DNA of 64,000 nucleotides from assembly GCF_015714725.1 (NCBI RefSeq), contig NZ_WBKM01000145.1:1-64000 (forward strand), written 5' to 3'. This document shows positions 7,560-16,656 of the stretch, piece after piece; position 1 is the stretch's first letter, and each line of letters opens with the position of its first letter. The translations under genes and the position numbers were made by a program. Under the pieces are notes generated by a model, which had not been told where the DNA came from, did not search any database, and saw only the letters and a program-made list of their open reading frames with translations. This DNA comes from Nostoc sp. WHI. GTDB lineage: Bacteria > Cyanobacteriota > Cyanobacteriia > Cyanobacteriales > Nostocaceae.

Positions 7560-8720
7560 ATGACATTTATCTTAAATTCACAGAGTGTTTTCGATTATTT
7601 ACTTCAAAAAGGATTATGTAATCAATCTGAACAACCTCCCATTAAGATAGAACCAGTTACAGCTAAAAATTTTAATTTATTACTGAGTTGGTCAGGCGAT
7701 CGCAAGCTGCTTGTGAAGCAAGAACGATACAATCAGGAAGGGAAAGCGGCTGGTGAATTTTTAAGTGAGTGGCGAATTCAAGAATTTTTACAGCAATTTC
7801 CAGAAATTAACCACTACCGCTCATTTTTACCAGAGGTGCTGCATTTTGATGCTGAAAATTCCATTCTTGTCTTCAGATATTTGGATGATTATCGAGATTT
7901 AATGGATTTCTACACTAAAGAAAAGAGCTTTCCTACAGAAATATCTAGGGAAATTGGCACTATCTTAGGGACTATCCATTGTGATACTTTTAATCGCCAA
8001 GAATATCAGGAATTCTTTTCTAAAAATTCAGATAATCTAATGGCTGATCAAGTATCACATTTAGTTCGGAGATTAGAACGCGTTGAACCGGAAATTTTTG
8101 GTCTAGTTCCTAGCGATGGGTTAAAGTTTTTTGCTCTATATCAACGTTATGATAGTTTGGGGCAGGCGATCGCTGAATTAGGTAATGCTGTAATTCCCTG
8201 TTGTCTAACCCACAATGATTTGAAACTGAATAATATTCTGTTGTACAAAGATTGGCAGGATTCCAGTAATAACATTGTCCGACTAATTGATTGGGAACGC
8301 TCGACTTGGGGAGATCCAGCTTTTGATTTGGGAACACTTCTTGCCAGCTATGTACAAATCTGGCTGAGTAGTTTGGTTATCAGTAATTCTTTGAGTATTG
8401 AAGAGTCTTTACGCTTGGCAATAATACCTTTAGAACTGCTTCAGCCTTCAATTGCTACATTAACCCAAGCTTATTTCAACACTTTTCCAGAAATTCTAGA
8501 ACACCGCCCTGATTTCTTGTCGCGGGTGGTACAATTTATCGGTTTTGCTTTAATTCAACAGATTCAGGCGATGATTCAATATCAAAAATCCTTTGGCAAT
8601 ATGGGGATTGCCATGCTTCAGGTTGCTAAGACGCTATTAAGCCGTCCTGTACAATCGATGCCAACAATTTTTGGTGCTGCTGCTGTTGAATTAACTCACC
8701 TGAGCAGTTCTGTTGTTTAA
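7560..8720 (+). CDS. APH-family kinase of RiPP dehydration pair 1
   Basis: 386 residues, aminoglycoside/choline phosphotransferase fold. Candidate nucleotide-binding Lys in RKLLVKQERY, catalytic loop THNDLKLNN with Asp220 and Asn, metal-binding LIDWERSTWGDPAFDLG with Asp244. Together with the HopA1-like gene 27 bases downstream it matches the TvaC/TvaD (thioviridamide) and LxmK/LxmY (class V lanthipeptide) pairs, where the kinase phosphorylates Ser/Thr of a precursor and the lyase removes phosphate to give dehydro-residues. ATG 7560 is chosen because it follows the 7546 stop and starts a conserved-looking N-terminus. All key residues are present, so it is probably active. Confidence 0.85.
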   Translation: MTFILNSQSVFDYLLQKGLCNQSEQPPIKIEPVTAKNFNLLLSWSGDRKLLVKQERYNQEGKAAGEFLSEWRIQEFLQQFPEINHYRSFLPEVLHFDAENSILVFRYLDDYRDLMDFYTKEKSFPTEISREIGTILGTIHCDTFNRQEYQEFFSKNSDNLMADQVSHLVRRLERVEPEIFGLVPSDGLKFFALYQRYDSLGQAIAELGNAVIPCCLTHNDLKLNNILLYKDWQDSSNNIVRLIDWERSTWGDPAFDLGTLLASYVQIWLSSLVISNSLSIEESLRLAIIPLELLQPSIATLTQAYFNTFPEILEHRPDFLSRVVQFIGFALIQQIQAMIQYQKSFGNMGIAMLQVAKTLLSRPVQSMPTIFGAAAVELTHLSSSVV

Positions 8721-8747
8721 ATCATTTTATTATTACTAAACGTAGTT

Positions 8748-9830
8748 ATGCAATTATTAAATTCTCCTCAAACTCAGCTAGAGACTGGTTTAACTGGGCA
8801 ATTACTGGATGTTCTGCAAGATATTGTTCGCAAAATTGAAATAAAATCTGATTTCTCCATCCACCATCCAGATTACAAACCTTTGGAATTACCATTTGAG
8901 GCAATTGAACGTTTTCAGAAGTTGCCAACCCAGATGCAACAGAAATATCTGAGTCTACAATTGCGGAGTTTTCTTTACGGTATTTATTACAACGGTTCTA
9001 TGCAAAGTACGTTGGCACTAGATGGGGAGGAAAATGATTTGCCCTTAGATTTGGAGAATAATACTGTTTTAGGGGTAGATGTGGGGTTTTATAAGCGATT
9101 GCATGAAAGTAATTTTGGAAAGGGCTACTTTGACCCTGGTTGGTCTGTTTTGAAAGAAGAAACTGATGGTAGTTTAGCAGTAAGTAAAGGCGGTTTGAGA
9201 CTGCATATTGAAAGGAATAAGCATCTTCAACCTACTGAAGTGGCAGCTGTGGTAGGTGATTCTGTCGCTATCCAGATGCCAAAGAATCTGGTGCAAAATG
9301 GCTTTTACATGGCAGTTAGCAATGTCGCATCTAAAAGTCATGAAAATCTGGTACGGGTATACTTTAATTTCAGCCCTGAAGGTGCAGTGGTGGTTATGGG
9401 TAGCCTGACGCGGCGGCTGAATGCCATTTCGATTTTCTTCCACTTTAAGGTGCTGTATAACCCAGATGACTACAAGCGTTACGATTCAGGGGTACTGTAT
9501 TTTGAAAAAGGCAACTATGAAGTTGTCCAGCAAGTCCTTGAGGCCGTCTATGCAGAAAACCAATCCCATTTTCAGCCAGAAGTCCCATTATTCACCATGC
9601 AACTTGCACCAGGATTAGGGTTGGCAGAAGAACCAGATCAAAAGTTTGGTGTTCAGGAAAGCTTTGGAATGAATCGCTGTCAGATTGTGGCGAATGGGTT
9701 GCTGGAAGCTTGGTATCAAGGAGATGAATCAATTGAGGGGAGGATGCAGGCTATCATTAAGCAATTTTCTAGTTTGGGGATTGACTTGCAACGCCCTTAT
9801 GTCAATGCCAATTCAGAAGATATTTATTAG
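8748..9830 (+). CDS. HopA1-like phospho-Ser/Thr lyase of RiPP pair 1
   Basis: 360 residues resembling the HopA1 type III effector family. Blocks shared with its paralogue at 13035 include KRLHESNFGKGYFDPGW, EETDGSLAV, VYFNFSPEGAVVVMG, RRLNAI, LYNPDDYKRYDSGVLY, VYAENQSHFQPEVPLFT, APGLGLAEEP and FGMNRCQIVA. In bacterial RiPP loci this family (TvaD, LxmY) eliminates phosphate from phosphorylated Ser/Thr, making Dha/Dhb. The tight coupling to the kinase (27-base gap) supports that role. It ends four bases from the convergent PIN-like gene stop, overlapping it. Confidence 0.85.
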   Translation: MQLLNSPQTQLETGLTGQLLDVLQDIVRKIEIKSDFSIHHPDYKPLELPFEAIERFQKLPTQMQQKYLSLQLRSFLYGIYYNGSMQSTLALDGEENDLPLDLENNTVLGVDVGFYKRLHESNFGKGYFDPGWSVLKEETDGSLAVSKGGLRLHIERNKHLQPTEVAAVVGDSVAIQMPKNLVQNGFYMAVSNVASKSHENLVRVYFNFSPEGAVVVMGSLTRRLNAISIFFHFKVLYNPDDYKRYDSGVLYFEKGNYEVVQQVLEAVYAENQSHFQPEVPLFTMQLAPGLGLAEEPDQKFGVQESFGMNRCQIVANGLLEAWYQGDESIEGRMQAIIKQFSSLGIDLQRPYVNANSEDIY

Positions 9831-10186
9831 TAGTTCCATTGATTGAGGGGAATAAGCTGATTGGCTAAACTATAGTCCGATGCTTCGATGTTGGCGATGG
9901 ACTTAACGATACTCAGGTAGCTCATGCTTTTTGATGGGTCAGGGTGCTGGTAGACTGCTAAAATGCCGGGATGATTTGGGTTTGCTTTGTGCAAAGTCTG
10001 GAAGTCATCACAGTTGCGAGTCAATAATACACGCTGTTCAATTCTTGCATAGTCAAGTACAAGTGAGTCAGGCTTGCTCATTAAAGCTGCTTCGTTGACT
10101 GTTATTACATTATGACCTGCACTCCGTAACAAATTAACTAAACGTTTTGCCTGGGAGTCTTCATCAATGAGTAGTTTTAGGCTCAA
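9827..10186 (-). CDS. DUF5615 PIN-like protein, putative toxin
   Basis: 119 residues from a TTG start at 10186 that has GGAG seven bases upstream and yields the usual SLKLLIDEDSQAKRLVNLLRSAGH opening; upstream in-frame starts lie inside the partner gene. RVLLTRNCDDFQTL matches the second acidic motif of DUF5615 PIN-like proteins. It overlaps the DUF433-type gene by 23 bases, the usual toxin-after-antitoxin layout. The module sits between the two kinase/lyase pairs on the opposite strand, so it looks like an insertion into the RiPP locus. Confidence 0.75.
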   Translation of the reverse strand: MSLKLLIDEDSQAKRLVNLLRSAGHNVITVNEAALMSKPDSLVLDYARIEQRVLLTRNCDDFQTLHKANPNHPGILAVYQHPDPSKSMSYLSIVKSIANIEASDYSLANQLIPLNQWNY

Positions 10187-10700
10187 GGCAGACTCCTTGT
10201 TGTTCGAGGCGATAACGCTCCTCTTCTGCTTCAAGCTTTAAAAGTTCTTGGTGACTTTCGCAATAGTGAATAGCTTCGTCGATCGCAGCAAGGGGGAGGT
10301 TCCAATTATCTGCTGCCTCTTCTATTGACATCTGGTTAACAATCATATCCTGCCAAACAGTCGAGGCAAGTAGTTTTCGCCCTTTGATGTAAAGTTGCCG
10401 CCGCCAGGGGTGAGGGCGTTCCACCAGATACAGCCCGTTGCCTGTTGGGGGAGATTCAAGTTCTGGGATAAGTAGGCGAACTTGCCCTTCTGGGGTATGG
10501 AGAAACAGTTGAGTGCCTGGACGCATGTGGCGCTTGAGAGTAACCATTAGGTCGATGGAACGCAGGATTGTTTCTTTGGTATTAGGAGCTGCGATCGCAT
10601 CACGTAGCCAGTTGAGTTTTGCTTCTTGTTCTGGAGTAATGTTGAAGTTCTGTCGCTTGGTTTCTACCGTTTCTGAATTAGATGATATCGGCGTAGTCAT
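10164..10700 (-). CDS. DUF433-type antitoxin-like protein
   Basis: 178 residues. The C-terminal half carries the DUF433-like block RRQLYIKGRKLLASTVWQ, then DMIVNQMSIEEAADNWNLP, typical of the partner of DUF5615 PIN-like proteins. The N-terminal part (MTTPISSNSETVETKRQN and on to about residue 75) is a longer extension with a possible DNA-binding or hinge role. Start ATG 10700. Overlaps the putative toxin gene. Function as antitoxin is inferred from the pairing. Confidence 0.75.
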   Translation of the reverse strand: MTTPISSNSETVETKRQNFNITPEQEAKLNWLRDAIAAPNTKETILRSIDLMVTLKRHMRPGTQLFLHTPEGQVRLLIPELESPPTGNGLYLVERPHPWRRQLYIKGRKLLASTVWQDMIVNQMSIEEAADNWNLPLAAIDEAIHYCESHQELLKLEAEEERYRLEQQGVCLEPKTTH

Positions 10701-11221
10701 GTTACCTCATAACTAGGAATCAGCTTTGTAAGTACAATATGAGTATACCAAACTCATAAAGAGATGTGATCAGCCTAGAGTTTGGATGCCAACTTTGTAG
10801 AGGTTGTGGAAAGCGATCGCGCAGTTTGCAGCACATCTCACCTAACTTCGACAGATTGTAGCGAATAGCATGGGGTTTGCTGCTACTGCGACAATAAGAT
10901 AGCCCTAAATTTTTATCGTTCAGTCTTAAAGGATTCTTGGGCTGATTTTTTGTGGCTTTTGGTTAGTTCAAAATCTATAGGGACATAACTGTTTTAATTT
11001 TGTCTCTCGTCAAGCTTATCTACTTCTACAATCCTCTACAAAAAATAGATTTTTACCAGAAATAGCCGACTATTTTTACCTAAATATGTAACTTTTATGG
11101 TCTGTTCACTCTGTTGAAATGTCTACGAATATTCAGTTTTTTAAATAAGATGTAATCAGGAAGCAAACATAACTATTTGATTCCTAATTACTAACACAAT
11201 TGTATTGGAGACTAAACTAAA
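10701..11221. other. Intergenic, no gene seen
   Basis: About 520 bases between the divergent antitoxin-like gene and the 11222 precursor. It contains one HIP1 site at about 10815 and is AT-rich from about 10960 on. Both genes' promoters must lie here, but I do not see boxes clear enough to call. Confidence 0.5.
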
Positions 11222-11395
11222 ATGGCTAATATCAAAGTTAATGACATCAAACCTGCTGGTGCTGACTTGTTTGGCGATTACGAAAGTTACATGGATGAAC
11301 TGGTCGATAGTGAAATTAATAATATCAAAGGTGGTCGCGCATCTGGTGTTCAGGTTACTGTGGTTGCTAGCTGTGCATGCCAAGCACAGCGCTAG
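11222..11395 (+). CDS. Small double-glycine precursor with Ser/Thr/Cys core
   Basis: 57 residues, easy to miss. Leader MANIKVNDIKPAGADLFG, then ESYMDELVDSEINNIKGG, ends at Gly37-Gly38 and resembles the 3524 leader (MARIQITDLNP). The 19-residue core RASGVQVTVVASCACQAQR has Ser41, Thr46, Ser50, Cys51 and Cys53, the ingredients for dehydration and thioether rings. GGAG lies 14 bases before the ATG. It precedes the second kinase/lyase pair by about 355 bases, so it is probably that pair's (or the first pair's) substrate. The C39 exporter at 17-20 kb would cut after the Gly-Gly. Confidence 0.85.
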   Translation: MANIKVNDIKPAGADLFGDYESYMDELVDSEINNIKGGRASGVQVTVVASCACQAQR

Positions 11396-11530
11396 CACTA
11401 GCAGAGTAATAGCTAGCTGATATCATTTCCTAAGCAACTTAGGTACACCCAAATTTTGTTTACCAAGGTTAGTAGATTTGAAAACGTACCTCACCAGGTT
11501 GGTAACCGCCATAATGTCTTAAAATGTATT

Positions 11531-11622
11531 AGGGACTTGCGTAAGAACAAAGTACCAGTAAAATCAGTTCTACTCAAAAACTGACAAAACTTGTTTGGTA
11601 TATTAATAATCCGCAAGTTCCT
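11531..11622. repeat. MITE-like element, 92 bp
   Basis: AGGGACTTGCG at 11531-11541 and CGCAAGTTCCT at 11612-11622 are inverted with one mismatch. It lies between the 11222 precursor and the second kinase. No other feature is visible in 11396-11750. Confidence 0.5.
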
Positions 11623-11750
11623 TACTTCTTCATCGTTTTTACTTAATCTCTGCTAAGACAACGAGATTAAATATTCTAATATTGAGGTAAAATCTTAACA
11701 TATTATTTACAATCTTATTGATATTCAATAGCAGAAAAAGTAGGTTTATC

Positions 11751-12947
11751 ATGACAACTAAGCTAAACTCTAACAATGTATCTCAATACTTACTTGAGGT
11801 TAGTCTTTCCGAAGAACAGGATATAGAATTAATTAATATTAAACCTAAATGTAGCCAAGGCAGCAATAATTTAATTTTTTTAACGATCCATCTACCCAGT
11901 GGTCAACAACTATTTGTTAAGCAGGATTCTCATCACTACGATAATAAAAAAACCAACATAATTAATTGTGAGTGGCGGCTTCATAAATTTTTGCAATCTT
12001 TGCCAAATTTATCTCAAATTTATTCTTTGTTATTAGAAATACTTCATTTTGATGATATCAATTCTATTCTAATTTACAAACAATCAGATAACTACATTAA
12101 TTTAGAAAGTCATTACAAAAAAAACAAAAGCTTTCCTATAGCAATAGCAGAGTTAATGGGTATTACTCTAGCAAACTTACATCGCGAAACTTTAAATTGC
12201 CAGAATTGCTGTGATTTCCTAAATGAGGAAGCAGTTGATGGCAAATGTTACTATCAATTTCCTCATCCAAGTCATTTATTAGGTAGACTTAAGCCAGAGA
12301 TTTTAACTCAAGAGTATCCCCCAGAAGGCAATATATTTATGTCTTTTTATCACAACTGTGAAAACTTACAATCTACAGTTACAGAGCTTGTAGCTACTCA
12401 TAATCACTACTGCCTAACTCATAACGGGTATGAGTTAAATAACATTTTAATTCCCCGGTCAGGTGAGGGAATTTTGTCTAAAATTGAGAGGTCTAATGAG
12501 AGGATTATTAAGCTTATTAACTGGGATAAATGTAGCTGGGGCGATCCAGCTTTTGATGTAGGGACAGCGATCGCTGGTTATTTGTTGTTATGGCTGGAAA
12601 GTTTAATTATTCATCCTGCTATTAAATTGGAGGAATCTCTTAAGCTAGCTATAATACCTTTAGAAGCGGTTCAACCTTCAGTTGTCACCCTCACTAGCTC
12701 TTACATTAGTAGTTTCCCCAAAGTTCTAGAGGAATTTCCTGATTTCCTTAGTCGAGTTGTCCAGTTTACTGGTCTTGCCTTACTCTACAAAATTATAGCA
12801 AGAATTCAGTCATTTGAAGCATTTGATCATAGGCAAATTTGCATACTTCAATTGGCTAAAAGGTTGCTATGCCAACCAGAAAAATCATTTAGCTCTATTT
12901 TTGGGATGACGGAAGCTGATTGGCTAAAAGCTTTGAAATTACCTTAA
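11751..12947 (+). CDS. APH-family kinase paralogue 2, probable pseudokinase
   Basis: 398 residues, a clear paralogue of the 7560 kinase: QQLFVKQDSH keeps the Lys, SWGDPAFDVGTAIAGYLLLWLESLI and LEESLKLAIIPLEAVQPS align. Yet the catalytic loop reads THNGYELNN, with Gly226 in place of the catalytic Asp, and the metal motif reads LINWDKCSW, with Asn257 in place of Asp. Both codons (GGG, AAC) are unambiguous. The frame is otherwise intact over its full length, so this is not a decaying pseudogene but probably a catalytically dead subunit kept for binding the peptide or the lyase. ATG 11751 is preferred over a TTG at 11718. Confidence 0.85.
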   Translation: MTTKLNSNNVSQYLLEVSLSEEQDIELINIKPKCSQGSNNLIFLTIHLPSGQQLFVKQDSHHYDNKKTNIINCEWRLHKFLQSLPNLSQIYSLLLEILHFDDINSILIYKQSDNYINLESHYKKNKSFPIAIAELMGITLANLHRETLNCQNCCDFLNEEAVDGKCYYQFPHPSHLLGRLKPEILTQEYPPEGNIFMSFYHNCENLQSTVTELVATHNHYCLTHNGYELNNILIPRSGEGILSKIERSNERIIKLINWDKCSWGDPAFDVGTAIAGYLLLWLESLIIHPAIKLEESLKLAIIPLEAVQPSVVTLTSSYISSFPKVLEEFPDFLSRVVQFTGLALLYKIIARIQSFEAFDHRQICILQLAKRLLCQPEKSFSSIFGMTEADWLKALKLP

Positions 12948-13034
12948 CTTCTGGCTAGGTTACGGTTCAAAATTTTGACCAGTTTATGGGTAAAAGCATA
13001 TTGAAACAGTTAAATAACATCAGGATTAATAGTC

Positions 13035-14093
13035 ATGCAAGTGCTACAAATACTTCAAGAGCTTGCCAGTCAAATTGAAATTGAATCTTATAATTTTGTG
13101 GTCATTCATCCTAAGTTTCAGCAGCAAAAAATACCTGCTGATGTTCTGGCACAGCTTCAAAAACTGCCTCAAAATGTTCAAGATGAGTACCTTATATCAC
13201 TTCTGCAAAAATTAATCTTTGGCATTTACTACAGTGGAGAATCTTTACTAAAAAAAAATCAATTAACACAGATAAATTATGAAATTGGATTAGAGGATAC
13301 CCCTTGCGAAGTAGACTGGGAATTCTGTGACAAACTACATAAAAACAATTACGGTAAAGGTTCTTGGAATCCAAACTTTCGTGTCCTAAGACAGGAAGCT
13401 GATGGCAGTCTCGCAGTTGAAAAGAAAGGTATTACAATACACATCCAGCGAGACCATCATCTTAGGTTAGAAGAGCAATCAGCTGCGATAGGTGATATGG
13501 TGTCAATACCTAGGCCATCTAGTCACATCAGAAATCAATTTTATATAGCTTATGGGGACTTAGTTTATACTTGGAGTTATCCATCAGTGTATATCTACTT
13601 TAACTTCAGTCCTAAAGGTGCAGTTGCACTAATGGGACATCTAACAAAGCAATTAAATGCAATTAAGATTCCTTTCGACTTCAATGCCTTGTACAATCCC
13701 TCTAGCTATGGGCGATATAACTCAGGAATTTTACGAATTAATAAGGATAGCTACGAAGTAGTTCGGCAAGTACTACAGACTGTTTACGCAGAAAATGAAT
13801 CCCACTTTCAAACTCATGTTCCTATATTCACTAAAGTGCTTGCGCCAGGGCTGGCTTTAGCAGAAAGACCTGAAAAAGAATTTAGATTTCTGGAAGATTT
13901 TGGCATGAACCGCTGCAAAATTGTTGCCAATGCCTTGCTCGACGCTCATAACAATAGTGATGAATCTCCAGAGGCTAGAATGAAATACATACGCCAGCAT
14001 TTCAAGGATCTGGAAATTGACCTCGAGAGTCCCTATCTCAATCCTAATTCTGAAGATATTTACACACCATTGTTTACATCCAATGGTGTGTAA
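13035..14093 (+). CDS. HopA1-like lyase of RiPP pair 2
   Basis: 352 residues, a paralogue of the 8748 protein with the same conserved blocks: DKLHKNNYGKGSWNP, QEADGSLAVEKKG, YFNFSPKGAVALMG, KQLNAI, LYNPSSYGRYNSGIL, VYAENESHFQTHVPIFT, APGLALAERP and FGMNRCKIVAN. Unlike its neighbouring kinase, no conserved block is broken, so it may still be an active lyase. It follows the kinase by 87 bases and is convergent with the parvulin gene (55-base gap). Confidence 0.83.
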   Translation: MQVLQILQELASQIEIESYNFVVIHPKFQQQKIPADVLAQLQKLPQNVQDEYLISLLQKLIFGIYYSGESLLKKNQLTQINYEIGLEDTPCEVDWEFCDKLHKNNYGKGSWNPNFRVLRQEADGSLAVEKKGITIHIQRDHHLRLEEQSAAIGDMVSIPRPSSHIRNQFYIAYGDLVYTWSYPSVYIYFNFSPKGAVALMGHLTKQLNAIKIPFDFNALYNPSSYGRYNSGILRINKDSYEVVRQVLQTVYAENESHFQTHVPIFTKVLAPGLALAERPEKEFRFLEDFGMNRCKIVANALLDAHNNSDESPEARMKYIRQHFKDLEIDLESPYLNPNSEDIYTPLFTSNGV

Positions 14094-14148
14094 GCCAATA
14101 GAGCTGTTAAACTCAATAAAACTCAAGGTTCAACTTTAAGATAAGAAC

Positions 14149-14895
14149 TCAGCTAAGGTCGTTCCAGTGCTTAATAACCTCAATTTTTGCAATTTGTTGC
14201 TTTAACCATTCAGAAAACAGATGTGAATAAATTTCTTGGTACAACTTGTCATTCAATTGCGATTGAGTAATCTCCTCAACTAAAATCAAGTGTACTCCCT
14301 TAGAAGTCAAAATTGGTTTGATAAGCTCCGGTGGTTTAGCAGTAAAAACAGCAGCAGAAATTTCTGGCTTCAGTGAGTCGCGGAACACCATTCCTTTATA
14401 TCCTCCAGAACGGCGTAACTCTGTATCCTGAATGTATTTATGACCAACATCATAGAAACTCATCTCACCTTCTTTAATAGCATAGAAAAGTTCTAGCGCT
14501 AAGTCTTCATCATCCAACACAACCTCATACATTACCACACCAGCATAGTCTAGCTGATGTTCAAAAAAATAAGGTTCGATTTTATCTATGAATAGATGTT
14601 GGCTTAACTTACTAATAAGAATACTGTTATATACGATTTCTTCAAAGTCATCTAAGGACAACCCATATTTTTCTAGCCATTCCCAAGTCTCTTCAGCACT
14701 TGTGAGTTTATTTATTAAGCGGAATAAGTCTGCTGTTTTTTGTAATTCTTCTGTATCTATTTTTATCCCAGCTTCTTCCGCAGCAGTTCTAATCACTTTG
14801 CGGCTAATAATCTGCTCAACTATTTCAGGAATTTTGTAAGATAACTTAACTTGCTGAAGAATATCTTTGTTAGTAATAGTGATAGTTTGTAGCAT
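14149..14895 (-). CDS. Parvulin-type peptidyl-prolyl isomerase of the export cluster
   Basis: 248 residues; ATG 14895 is preceded by AGGAGA. The N-terminal half is helical, SurA-like (KLSYKIPEIVEQIISRKVI). The C-terminal parvulin part has ELRRSGGYKGMVFRDSLKPE, AVFTAKPPELIKPILTSKGVHLILVEE. No signal peptide, so it acts in the cytosol. Such isomerases often accompany HlyD and C39 exporters in cyanobacterial peptide-secretion loci and may hold precursors or help the transporter. It is co-directional with the HlyD gene. Confidence 0.8.
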   Translation of the reverse strand: MLQTITITNKDILQQVKLSYKIPEIVEQIISRKVIRTAAEEAGIKIDTEELQKTADLFRLINKLTSAEETWEWLEKYGLSLDDFEEIVYNSILISKLSQHLFIDKIEPYFFEHQLDYAGVVMYEVVLDDEDLALELFYAIKEGEMSFYDVGHKYIQDTELRRSGGYKGMVFRDSLKPEISAAVFTAKPPELIKPILTSKGVHLILVEEITQSQLNDKLYQEIYSHLFSEWLKQQIAKIEVIKHWNDLS

Positions 14896-15032
14896 TATAT
14901 TTCTCCTAAATTTGGTTAGCAAAATTAAACATGAGAGCATGACTTATTGGCTAGATGTAGAGACATTACATGTAACGTCTCTACATTTCCAATTCCTATG
15001 TCCCTTGGACACAAGGAAGGGGGTTAAGTTTT

Positions 15033-16556
15033 CTACAATTTCACCCCACCCTGTTGCAACTGCTTAAACGGATCAAGCAGAAAATCAATAATCCGACGCT
15101 GGCGTACAATTACCTCAGCTGTCGCCGTATCCCCAGGACGCAAGGCAATACACTTATTAGCCGAGGGAATACAATTTTGGTTTAGGGCAATTTCCAAGTC
15201 ATAAGCTGCCACCTTTCCATTAGATGTTTCTACCTCTATAGTAGTAGGAGAAATGTCTAACAATTCTCCTTCTAGTACTCCATAATCCTGAAACGGATAA
15301 GCATCAAACTTTAACTTGACTGGCAATCTTTTTCGCAAAGAACCACTCTCAGTTGTCGCCATTTGCGCCCGAATTATTAAAGGCGAACCTTGCGGTGCAA
15401 TCTCCGCAATCATTGTTCCTGGTTGCACTACAGACCCAGCCCGTTGTATTGGTAACAGAAACAATCTACCATTGACGGTGGCTCTTAACTCTCGTTGTCC
15501 TAACTGAAACTTTAACGAAACAATTTGACTCTTACTTTGAGCAATTTCTGCCTGAAGCGTAGTAATTTCTGTCTCCAAATTCTTCTGTTGCTCGTCGATT
15601 CTTAGCAGAGCTAGCTTACTAGAACGAGTCAAGGTCTGATAACTCCTTTCCTGTTCTTTCAGTCGCAACTGTGCCTGCTCAATATCTGCATTTGCTTGCC
15701 GAATAGTCCGCTCATAACTACTCTGTTGTTCTACCAAACGTAGTTTAGCCTGCTGAATATCTGACTGATTTTGTTCGTATAACTGTTGCTTATCTTTAGC
15801 TATATCTTGCTTTTCCACAACATTAATTTCTGGAATAACCCCTGACTGCCAAAGACTGCGATAGCGTTCAACTTCCCGCTTGTTACTCGCCAAACTACTG
15901 TTTACTAATTTATTAGCAGTTTGACTATGCTCAAGAGTTTGTCGTGCCTGATTGACTTGAGCCAATTTTTCGTCTTTTTGTAAGTCATAGGAATTCCTAA
16001 GAGCATTCATATTCTGTCGCGCTTGGTCAATTTGAGACTGCTTTTCCAACTGTTGAGATTGATTTTGTTGCTGTTGCGTTGTCAAAGATACAACTAACTG
16101 ACTTGTAGATAAATTTAACTGAGAAAGTCGATTTAATTGTCCCTCTAACTTATCCTGTGCCTGTCGTAATTCCGCCTTAACTAATTCTGATTCCAATACC
16201 AACAAAGTCTGCCCAACTTTAACCGAATCACCCTCTTTTACCCGAATTTCGGCAACAGTACCAGCCACAGCCGCATCCAGCCTAACCGTCTTTCCCTTTG
16301 GCTCAAGTCGCCCTCTTGCCGTACCTGTTTCATCTACCTTAGATAGCATCGCCCAAGGTAAAATGATCGACACAAACACTACCAAAAAATATAGCAATCC
16401 CCTTGTCCAAACCTGGGGCAAGCTATCAAGTAAATCCTTGGTCGCGTCAGCCCAATCATCAGTTGATCTAGCTGGTGTTTGTTCTTTTAAAATTTCCTCG
16501 CGCTGTTCTACCTCATAGATTTGGGTTTGAACCTTTCCATTCAATGTGTTTGGCAT
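15033..16556 (-). CDS. HlyD-family membrane fusion protein
   Basis: 507 residues from ATG 16556 (GGAAA upstream). One membrane segment near residue 60 (GLLYFLVVFVSIILPWAML), then a biotinyl-lipoyl-like domain (LDAAVAGTVAEIRVKEGDSVKVGQTLLVLES), a long Gln-rich coiled coil, the second half of the lipoyl domain (LRATVNGRLFLLPIQRAGSVVQPGTMIAEI) and a beta-barrel C-terminus. It links the inner-membrane C39 exporter to the outer membrane. The longer reading frame upstream translates repeat DNA and is not credible. Its distance from the exporter gene (667 bases) is caused by nested repeats. Confidence 0.9.
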   Translation of the reverse strand: MPNTLNGKVQTQIYEVEQREEILKEQTPARSTDDWADATKDLLDSLPQVWTRGLLYFLVVFVSIILPWAMLSKVDETGTARGRLEPKGKTVRLDAAVAGTVAEIRVKEGDSVKVGQTLLVLESELVKAELRQAQDKLEGQLNRLSQLNLSTSQLVVSLTTQQQQNQSQQLEKQSQIDQARQNMNALRNSYDLQKDEKLAQVNQARQTLEHSQTANKLVNSSLASNKREVERYRSLWQSGVIPEINVVEKQDIAKDKQQLYEQNQSDIQQAKLRLVEQQSSYERTIRQANADIEQAQLRLKEQERSYQTLTRSSKLALLRIDEQQKNLETEITTLQAEIAQSKSQIVSLKFQLGQRELRATVNGRLFLLPIQRAGSVVQPGTMIAEIAPQGSPLIIRAQMATTESGSLRKRLPVKLKFDAYPFQDYGVLEGELLDISPTTIEVETSNGKVAAYDLEIALNQNCIPSANKCIALRPGDTATAEVIVRQRRIIDFLLDPFKQLQQGGVKL

Positions 16557-16656
16557 GATTTTTCCTGATATCAATTTTTGATTTTGAGAGTGGGGACAAT
16601 ACGGTTCGGTTAATATGTTTGGCTCTCGGAGATCCCCCCCAACCCCCCTTAAAAAA

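Noticed and set aside
11156..11398. Antisense 80-codon frame over the small precursor
   Set aside because: It is the shadow of the 11222 gene, which has the leader, Gly-Gly site and ribosome site.
3524..14093. LanM-type or precursor-cyclising enzyme expected for lanthipeptides
   Set aside because: No protein with LanC zinc ligands or LanM dehydratase motifs is present in the locus; rings, if any, would need an unknown cyclase or spontaneous addition.
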